Assembly (NCBI GenBank): GCA_964507025.1
Contig: CAZDOK010000002.1
Coordinates: 124,001-188,000, forward strand
Reading direction: 5' to 3'
Length of the DNA stretch: 64,000 bases
Source of the DNA: Amarobacter sp964507025
GTDB taxonomy: Bacteria > Chloroflexota > Dehalococcoidia > Tepidiformales > Tepidiformaceae
Numbering within the stretch: the stretch's first letter is position 1; each line of letters starts with the position of its first letter. This document shows positions 56,684-64,000 of this stretch, piece after piece. Under the pieces are notes generated by a model. That model did no database searches and had not been told where the DNA came from. It was given only the letters and a program-made list of their open reading frames with translations. The translations under genes were made by a program, and so were the position numbers.

Positions 56684-56754
56684 GCTAGTCCCCTTTCGAA
56701 AGCAGTATTGATTGTGATGTTGCGATCTGTACCGTCAAGGTTTGAGACGTGGGT

Positions 56755-57240
56755 TCAAGAAGCGGCCTCCGGCGGGCTCGATGAGGCTGCCAGCCCATGG
56801 GCGGCCTTCGCGGCGCAGGCGGTGCACACGCCGGAGACGCTCACGGAGACGGACCGGGCGGCGAACTGACCGGCCTGGCTCGCCCGCTGGACAAGCGTGT
56901 CGAGCGCAGGATCACCGATAAGCACATCGGTGATCTGGCCGCACTCGAGGCACACAAGGTTCACGTGCGGCCTGGCCACGGGCCCGTAGCGCGACCCGTC
57001 GTGGGTATCGAGCTTCTCGACGAGGCCGGCGGCAGCCAGCACCGCCAGGTTGTTGTAGACGGTGGCCCGGCTGAGGGTGGGGAACTGGTCCGAGAGTTCG
57101 CGGTAGAGGTCGTCGGCCGAGACGTGGCCTTCCTCGACCGAGAGGAGCGCCGAGAGCAGCGACAGCCGCTGGGTGGTCGCCGGCAGGCCGTGCGCGCTCA
57201 GCAGCGCGAGAAGGTCGCTGGTGGAAGGCGTCGTAGACAT
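56755..57240 (-). CDS. Fur-family regulator, PerR-like by context
   Basis: The 161-aa protein has the Fur winged helix (LSAHGLPATTQRLSLLSALL, then FPTLSRATVYNNLAVLAAAG), the metal-binding HVNLVCLECGQITDV and a second Cys pair (GVCTACAAKAAHG). It is divergent from katG and an inverted repeat sits in its promoter, so peroxide response (PerR/FurA role) is likely. The ATG at 57240 has no strong SD, and the message may be leaderless. Confidence 0.85.
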   Translation of the reverse strand: MSTTPSTSDLLALLSAHGLPATTQRLSLLSALLSVEEGHVSADDLYRELSDQFPTLSRATVYNNLAVLAAAGLVEKLDTHDGSRYGPVARPHVNLVCLECGQITDVLIGDPALDTLVQRASQAGQFAARSVSVSVSGVCTACAAKAAHGLAASSSPPEAAS

Positions 57241-57324
57241 CGATGCAAGTCTGGTGCCTGGCATGGAGCGGTTCAACCGCAAGCTGGTGGTGCCGGGTTC
57301 CTTTCGCAAACTCTCACTACAGAT

Positions 57325-57339
57325 CTAGACACAGTCTAG
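57325..57339. promoter_or_regulatory. Fur/PerR-type operator candidate
   Basis: CTAGAC-ACA-GTCTAG is a perfect inverted repeat about 85 bp upstream of the fur-type gene. It lies between TTGGCG and a weak -10 on the minus strand. It is the best operator candidate for autoregulation and possibly for katG control. Confidence 0.6.
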
Positions 57340-57582
57340 TTCGCCAATTAGTATCGCATAGGAATGGCGCGCCGCCAAACGGGCCAGCCCACCGATGACG
57401 GCGCATCGCGCTATGGCCGGGAACGACCGCGCTGGATGCGGATTGACAACCGGGTCGACGGGGGAGAACGATTCCGGCCTTATGGCCGGTCCGGCGACCG
57501 GCAGTCCACCTGAGAATGCGGTTCCGTGACCGCAGCCGGTTCCGGCTCGCTGCACGGCAGGCACATTGACGACGCACCCAGG

Positions 57583-57630
57583 CAGCAGACACAGACAGCA
57601 GACAGCAGACAGCAGACAGCAGACAGCAGG
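57583..57630. repeat. Heptamer tandem repeat (CAGCAGA)n just before the katG SD
   Basis: CAGCAGA occurs at 57583-57589; after a 6-bp break it recurs in four perfect tandem copies at 57596-57623, and a fifth copy ends in G (57624-57630) and merges into the GGGAGG Shine-Dalgarno (57629-57634). The array lies within the 5' leader region of katG and also keeps an in-frame extension open. Copy-number change would alter leader length. Confidence 0.85.
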
Positions 57631-57642
57631 GAGGATTACGCA

Positions 57643-59775
<2,133 letters not shown>

Positions 59776-59801
59776 TCGGCGCACGACGGCAACTTTCGAC
59801 A

Positions 59802-59831
59802 AAAGGGACCGCCCGGACGGGCGGTCCCTTT
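59802..59831 (+). terminator. Intrinsic terminator after katG
   Basis: AAAGGGACCGCCCG and CGGGCGGTCCCTTT form a 14-bp perfect stem with a very short loop, followed by TGTT. It lies 26 bp after the katG stop and 34 bp before the convergent small membrane gene, so it may act on both strands. Confidence 0.85.
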
Positions 59832-59864
59832 GTTCATGGCCAGGAAAGTGGGGATGTGAGCGGC

Positions 59865-60260
59865 TTAGGAGCCCTGCGCAGGCGTCGCACCCGAGTGGCC
59901 ATGTTGCCGGAGGCTCCGAATGGTCCTGCCCAACCACACCGGGACCAGGACGCCCATGGCCATCCACGCGAACGCCTCGAGGATCAGGCTTCCAACCGTC
60001 TCGCCCTCCGGGTCGTTGTACTTCCCGAGGACGCCCATCGCAACCCATTGAATCACGACGGCGCCGAGCCACACGACCCAGACATGGCGCGGCCTCAACG
60101 CGAACCCCACGGCGAAGGCTGAGACGGGCAGGATGAGGACGAACAGCAGGCCTTCCCACTCCGAAGCCCAGACAACGAGGCCGATGGGCACGATGAGCGC
60201 CGCCAGGGCGAGCCGGTGCTCTTCGAACGCTGTCTTCAACCACTGCTTGAGCCTGGCCAT
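59865..60260 (-). CDS. Small integral membrane protein (131 aa)
   Basis: GGAGGA precedes the ATG. Four hydrophobic segments are visible (ALAALIVPIGLVVWA, GLLFVLILPVSAFAVGFAL, VWVVWLGAVVIQWVAMGVL, ILEAFAWMAMGVLVPVWLG). Both ends are basic or polar. No family was recognised. Confidence 0.75.
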   Translation of the reverse strand: MARLKQWLKTAFEEHRLALAALIVPIGLVVWASEWEGLLFVLILPVSAFAVGFALRPRHVWVVWLGAVVIQWVAMGVLGKYNDPEGETVGSLILEAFAWMAMGVLVPVWLGRTIRSLRQHGHSGATPAQGS

Positions 60261-60391
60261 CTGATCCTCCTGCCGGCCCTTGCGGCCACCGCACGCCGAT
60301 ACTCAGGATCGTACGCGCGGCACAACGATGCGCGGTCGAGCGGGGGCGAAGGAGCGGCCCATTCGATCCCTTTCGCCGTATCGCGGTGCGC

Positions 60392-60955
60392 TCAAGTCGA
60401 CGGGCGCTCGTACAGCGCTACCAGTTCGCCTCGGGCGAGTATGTGGCCCTCCATGGCACGCTCGAGCTCCTTGCGGTTGGCGCCACGTTCGAGATCGAGG
60501 GGGGCGTCGAGTGCGTAGATGCGGAACGAATAGCGGTGAAGCTTGCCCGCCGGTGGGCAGGGACCGTCATAGCCGATCGCGTTGAAGCTGTTGCGTCCTT
60601 CCTTCGACCCCGCAGGCAACTGACCACCCGGAGAAGCGGCCTCGTCGAGCACACCCACGTCCACGGGGATGTCGTAGACGAGCCAGTGAACGAACGAACC
60701 CGCATCCGGGTCGTCGACGATGAGCGCGAAGGCGGCGGTCCCGGCAGGCGCTCCCTGCCAGGCGAGGGCGGGGGACAGGTCGCTGCCGTCGCAGCTGAAC
60801 TCGCGGGGGATGTCTCCACCGTCGGAGAATGCCTGGCTGCTGAGCGTTATGGTCGGGGCCATGTTGGGAAGCACTTCGTCGCCGCTGTCGCCCCCGCATC
60901 CCGTGAATGCGGCGAGCGCGAACGGAAGCGCTCCCAGGAGCACGAAGGCGCGCAT
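60392..60955 (-). CDS. PEBP/YbhB-family lipoprotein
   Basis: The start is placed at the ATG at 60955 (187 aa), giving a clean lipoprotein signal ending FTGC; an in-frame ATG at 60994 would add 13 residues. The PEBP core is clear: IPREFSCDGSDLSPALAWQG, ALIVDDPDAGSFVHWLVYDI, and YDGPCPPAGKLHRYSFRIYA. Bacterial members are soluble or anchored binding proteins of uncertain ligand. Confidence 0.85.
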   Translation of the reverse strand: MRAFVLLGALPFALAAFTGCGGDSGDEVLPNMAPTITLSSQAFSDGGDIPREFSCDGSDLSPALAWQGAPAGTAAFALIVDDPDAGSFVHWLVYDIPVDVGVLDEAASPGGQLPAGSKEGRNSFNAIGYDGPCPPAGKLHRYSFRIYALDAPLDLERGANRKELERAMEGHILARGELVALYERPST

Positions 60956-61029
60956 CGTTCGTGCGACCGTGTTGGGGAAGAGCGACACGTTCATGGGGTC
61001 TCGGGCCTGCTCGCGGAGCAGGCGCGGGC

Positions 61030-61260
61030 CTACGGTTCGACCCCGGAGAATCCGAGCGAGCGGATTTCGGCGGCGACTTCCTCCGGCTGTGCCGCGTCGA
61101 GCGTGAACGCGGCGACGCTGGAACGGCGGATGAAGACCTGCGTGCCGCCCGGCCCACGCAGAGCTGCGAAGCCTTCTGGGGCGGCGACTTTGCTCCCGTG
61201 CTCGGGAAGCTCGAGATCGAGCTGCTGGCCCGAGGTGAGATACATTCGCACCTGTCTCAT
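61030..61260 (-). CDS. Small hypothetical protein (76 aa)
   Basis: GGAGG precedes the ATG at 61260. The protein has a beta-rich start (MRQVRMYLTSGQQLDLELPE), a QVFIRRSSVAAFTLD strand pair and a C-terminal helix. It resembles short beta-barrel/Sm-like host proteins but I cannot assign a family. Confidence 0.6.
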   Translation of the reverse strand: MRQVRMYLTSGQQLDLELPEHGSKVAAPEGFAALRGPGGTQVFIRRSSVAAFTLDAAQPEEVAAEIRSLGFSGVEP

Positions 61261-61369
61261 AGCGATACCTCCTGCATCGACATAGTGCAGGAGGATGGGC
61301 AGCGCCGGAGCGTCCGGGCGGTCCTATCGTGAAGGCCCGCTGGGCCGGTGATCTGGCGGGCGAGTCAGC

Positions 61370-62065
61370 TCACTCGCGGCCCATGATGGTGGAGATGTCG
61401 GCCTCGTTGCCCGCGGGGTCGGCGAGCGTCCACCACGACGGCGCAAACTGGTCGCGGACGATGCGGCCGCCCGCGGCAAGCGCCGCCGCGATTCGGGCCT
61501 GCGCCTCGTCGTGCGGCACCCAGACGGCGACATGGACTGTCCCGTTCCCGCCGGGTCGCGGCTCGGCCATGCGTTCGAACCAGAACGCCGGTCCGCGCCC
61601 GCGCGGGTCGACCAGGTCTTCCGAGGGGCTATCGGGGCGCGGTGCGTACCCAAGGACCGCGCGCCAGAATGGCATCACGGCGGCGATGTCGGGTGCACCC
61701 GGGATGACGAGCACGCTCTGCACGGCGGAGGGGTCGGCGCTGAGGCCCAGTTCCCGGGCCGCCTCCGAAACCCTGCGGGCCAGGTCGAGGTCGCGCTGGC
61801 TGATGCCGAAGTAGTCGGCCGCGGCTGTGACCAGGCGGACGGTGACGCCGTCCACGCGGATGTCGATGTCCGGGCGGTGGCGCTCGACGCCGGGCAGGAT
61901 GCTCATCGCCTGCACCAGCCGGCTGGCTTCGGCGAACGACTGCGTGCGGAAGAATGCGCATGCGCCGTCACCGACCACGCGCCAGTCGCGGAGGCCGGGC
62001 GCCGCCTGGAATGCTCGAGGGCTGATCGGATCGTCCACGGGCCGCCAGCCTAAGCCGCAGTCCAT
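61370..62065 (-). CDS. Pterin-4a-carbinolamine-dehydratase-like domain fused to a VOC domain
   Basis: The 231-aa protein has an N-terminal PCD-like domain (GLRDWRVVGDGACAFFRTQS, then ILPGVERHRPDIDIRVDGVT with VTAAADYFGISQRDLDLARR). A C-terminal VOC domain follows (FWRAVLGYAPRPDSPSEDLV, then GNGTVHVAVWVPHDEAQARI and WWTLADPAGNEADI). This fusion is common in actinobacteria-like genomes. The start overlaps the SDR gene by 16 bp; a GTG at 62038 is an alternative. The substrate is unknown. Confidence 0.8.
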   Translation of the reverse strand: MDCGLGWRPVDDPISPRAFQAAPGLRDWRVVGDGACAFFRTQSFAEASRLVQAMSILPGVERHRPDIDIRVDGVTVRLVTAAADYFGISQRDLDLARRVSEAARELGLSADPSAVQSVLVIPGAPDIAAVMPFWRAVLGYAPRPDSPSEDLVDPRGRGPAFWFERMAEPRPGGNGTVHVAVWVPHDEAQARIAAALAAGGRIVRDQFAPSWWTLADPAGNEADISTIMGRE

Positions 62066-62820
62066 CCGGCATCGGCGGGAATGATCGCACCGTTCACATA
62101 GCGCGCCTCGTCGGAGGCCAGGAACAGCGCAAGCGCGGCGATGTCTTCGGGGTCGAGCATGGCCGGGATGAGCGCGGAGTAGGCGCCGAGGCGGGCCGCG
62201 CCGGCCGGGTCGATGCGTTCGCGGGGCATCGTTTCACCGATGTTCGTCTTCGTGCCGCCGGGGGCGATGGCGTTCGCGCGGATGCCTTTCGGGGCGTAGA
62301 TCCAGGCCGTGTTTTTCGTGAGGCCGACGAGGGCGTGCTTGGCCGCGGTGTAGGCCGCTCCGGCCGCCCCACCTTCGATGCCCCCGACAGAGGCGATGTT
62401 GATGATCGCGCCGCCGCCATGTTCCACCATGCGAGGGACGGCACGGCGCATCGTGAACATAGGGCCATCGAGGTTGATAGCCATCACCTTCCGCCAGATG
62501 TCGTCGGTGAGTTCGCCCACGCCCTGCATGTAGTCCATCACGCCGGCGTTGTTCACCAGGACATCGATGCGGCCGTGGGTGGAGATGGCCAGGTCGATGA
62601 GGGCCTCGGCGGCGCCGCGGTCGGAGATGTCGCCCTGGGCGCCGGAGATGGCCGCACCGGTGGCGGCGATCTCGTTGACGGCGGCGTCGAGGCGGACCGC
62701 ATTCCAGTCGCCCACGACCAGGCGGGCGCCTTCGGCGGCGAAGCGGCGGCCCATGGCAAGGCCCATGCCGGAGCCCGCCCCCGTAATCACGGCCACTTTG
62801 TCCTTCAGTCTCACTATCAT
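62050..62820 (-). CDS. Short-chain dehydrogenase/reductase
   Basis: The 256-aa classical SDR has the cofactor loop ITGAGSGMG, acidic WN turn after VVGD (suggesting NAD preference), NNAG, catalytic Ser region IINIASVGG and YTAAK (Tyr-x3-Lys). It ends in the C-terminal SDEARYVNGAIIPADAGW typical of FabG-like members. It is probably co-transcribed with the PCD-VOC gene downstream. Confidence 0.92.
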   Translation of the reverse strand: MIVRLKDKVAVITGAGSGMGLAMGRRFAAEGARLVVGDWNAVRLDAAVNEIAATGAAISGAQGDISDRGAAEALIDLAISTHGRIDVLVNNAGVMDYMQGVGELTDDIWRKVMAINLDGPMFTMRRAVPRMVEHGGGAIINIASVGGIEGGAAGAAYTAAKHALVGLTKNTAWIYAPKGIRANAIAPGGTKTNIGETMPRERIDPAGAARLGAYSALIPAMLDPEDIAALALFLASDEARYVNGAIIPADAGWTAA

Positions 62821-62973
62821 GCCTCCGTCGATGCTGGTGTCCCGTGGATTGCGGTACCGACGAGTCTAGCGGAGTGCGAGGCTCGCGTTGTCGGTCGAGT
62901 GGGGCAGATCCCCGGGGCATTCGGAGCGTGGTGGTTCGTGGACCTCATCGCCGCGGCGACGCACCATTGCCGC

Positions 62974-63567
62974 ATGACCAGGCCCGGTGTGTACCTGTAC
63001 TGGGTTCCGGTGGGCGCGGGGACCTCGCGGTTGCAGCGCGCCAGCCTGCGCCTGTGGGAAGCGATCGAGGCAGGGCGGGCGCGGCGGCCGCGTATGATCC
63101 TCCTGCATTCCGCGCTCAAGCTGGTCTTCGAAGGCGGCGAAACATCAACGCTCGAGCTGACGCCCGAGTTCATCCGGGCACCCGTTCCGGCCCTGGCTGG
63201 CGGACCCGTGGGGTCGCGGCTCGCCGGGCGATTACGACTCTTTCGCTACCAGCTGCTGTGCTTGCCCGTGACTGCGCTCCCCGACGAGGAGTGGGCGATC
63301 GCGAGCCCGGTCGTGCTTTCGGAAGACGCACGCGCGGCGACGCGGATCCTGGAGCTGGCCCCGACGATCCCGAGGCACACCTGGGGGCGGCGTGCTCCGG
63401 GAACGCGCGAGATGTGGACGTCGGACTCGGTTGTCTCCTGGTTGCTGGTCCGGGCGGGAATCGACCTTTCGGGCGTTGCCCCGCCCGCTGGCGGCAGGGC
63501 TCCCGGTTGGTACGCGGGGCTGGACCTCGCCCGTGAACGCGGCACGATGGGCCATCCGGGCCCCTGA
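62974..63567 (+). CDS. Hypothetical protein (197 aa)
   Basis: The start is the ATG at 62974 (MTRPGVYLYWVPVGAGTSRL); longer in-frame starts exist upstream. The sequence is globular with FVEGGE-like strands (LKLVFEGGETSTLELTPEFI) and WTSDSVVSWLLVRAGIDLSG. It is not a recognised enzyme. It is divergent from the SDR gene and precedes the AMP-binding synthetase. Confidence 0.65.
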   Translation: MTRPGVYLYWVPVGAGTSRLQRASLRLWEAIEAGRARRPRMILLHSALKLVFEGGETSTLELTPEFIRAPVPALAGGPVGSRLAGRLRLFRYQLLCLPVTALPDEEWAIASPVVLSEDARAATRILELAPTIPRHTWGRRAPGTREMWTSDSVVSWLLVRAGIDLSGVAPPAGGRAPGWYAGLDLARERGTMGHPGP

Positions 63568-63714
63568 TTGGGCGCCGGGCGGCAGTGAACGGGCCAGCGG
63601 TGCCGCTGTTAGGTTGTCGGCGACATTCGCTCCCGGGATGGGTCCGGAGGCCGCGGTTGTCGTGCCGGGCCTCGTCCGTTGGGTGCCGCGCCCGGGGGTT
63701 GCTGGACGATCGCC

Positions 63715-64000
63715 ATGGAAACCCTCATCGACCTCCTGCAGACCAGCCGTGAGCGGTTCGGGAACAACGTCGCCGCCCGCATTCGCGAGGGCGGCGGGGA
63801 CGACGAGTGGACGTACGAGCGGCTTTGGCTGGGGGCCCACGCCGCGGCACAGCATTTCCGCGACAAGCTCGGACTCTCAGCCGGCGACCGGGTAGTGGTC
63901 TGGGCCCCGAACTCGCCGCGGCTGGTCGCGGTCTACTTCGGTGCGTGGCTGGCAAGATTGGCGCTGGTGCCGCTGGATCCGCTCTCGGCGCCCGGCTTCG
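63715..64000 (+). CDS. AMP-binding (acyl-CoA synthetase-like) enzyme, N-terminal part
   Basis: 95 codons are visible before the window ends. The N terminus (LLQTSRERFGNNVAARIREG, then WTYERLWLGAHAAAQHFRDK and DRVVVWAPNSPRLVAVYFGA with LVPLDPLSAPGF) is the usual opening of ANL-superfamily synthetases, before the P-loop. The specific substrate cannot be judged. Confidence 0.85.
   Translation, partial: METLIDLLQTSRERFGNNVAARIREGGGDDEWTYERLWLGAHAAAQHFRDKLGLSAGDRVVVWAPNSPRLVAVYFGAWLARLALVPLDPLSAPGF

Noticed and set aside
57583..57630. CRISPR array
   Set aside because: The units are 7 bp, contiguous and without spacers; this is a simple tandem repeat.

Overview
The window is high-GC bacterial chromosome carrying one complete-looking prophage. 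The host looks like a Chloroflexota/Dehalococcoidia-type bacterium. That assignment is an inference from GC content, gene style, leaderless starts and the mix of ECF, PadR, MerR and LuxR-type regulators; no rRNA or marker phylogeny was available.

Layout. 1-2799 is host: the first codons of a divergent gene, a secreted/anchored protein, and dnaN with a good sigma70-type promoter. A prophage of about 40 kb (2772-42859) sits exactly at the 3' end of dnaN. It is flanked by a 29-bp near-identical repeat (2772-2800 and 42831-42859) that recreates the last nine codons and stop of dnaN. From left to right the prophage has: a large serine integrase whose reading frame runs through attL; a leftward replication/recombination operon (DnaC-like loader, DnaD-like initiator, LexA-like wHTH, Cys-rich 57-aa protein, RecT-like annealing protein, small HTH); a rightward immunity pair (XRE repressor and ImmA-like protease); a rightward four-gene cargo operon (large N6-type methyltransferase, NurA-like nuclease, HerA-like ATPase, second SPPY-type methyltransferase); and a leftward late operon running from about 42.5 kb down to the endolysin at 16.4 kb. 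The late operon holds RusA, HNH, HTH-ParA and partner, a ParB-like protein, an ABC-GNAT fusion, terminases, portal, a Com-like finger, prohead protease, HK97-type capsid, connectors, tail tube, frameshifted tail chaperone, tape measure, Dit, a seven-blade propeller tail protein, a His-rich tail protein, a holin candidate and a GH25 lysin. It is a siphovirus-type genome.

Two cassettes lie in the late operon on the opposite strand: an XRE-ImmA plus MazF pair between protease and portal, and a protein with a HEPN-like R-x4-H motif between the two terminase genes. Both end with stop codons interlocked with the convergent phage gene. With the methyltransferase/NurA/HerA operon these are the best candidates for phage-borne defence or exclusion functions. 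The four-gene operon is the most likely undescribed system in the window.

Right of attR the chromosome resumes with a second candidate accessory module (HARE-HTH coiled-coil protein plus MORC-like GHKL ATPase) and a palindrome-rich intergenic region. Ordinary chromosome follows: a MerR-arsenate-reductase-like fusion with a VOC protein, an ECF sigma/anti-sigma pair, an OatA-like acyltransferase, a membrane-anchored LuxR-type protein, tandem DUF1801 genes (the first frameshifted), PadR plus its membrane partner, a cupredoxin lipoprotein, a Fur/PerR-type regulator divergent from katG with a heptamer repeat array before the katG start, a PEBP lipoprotein, a PCD-VOC fusion, an SDR, and the start of an AMP-binding synthetase that runs off the window.
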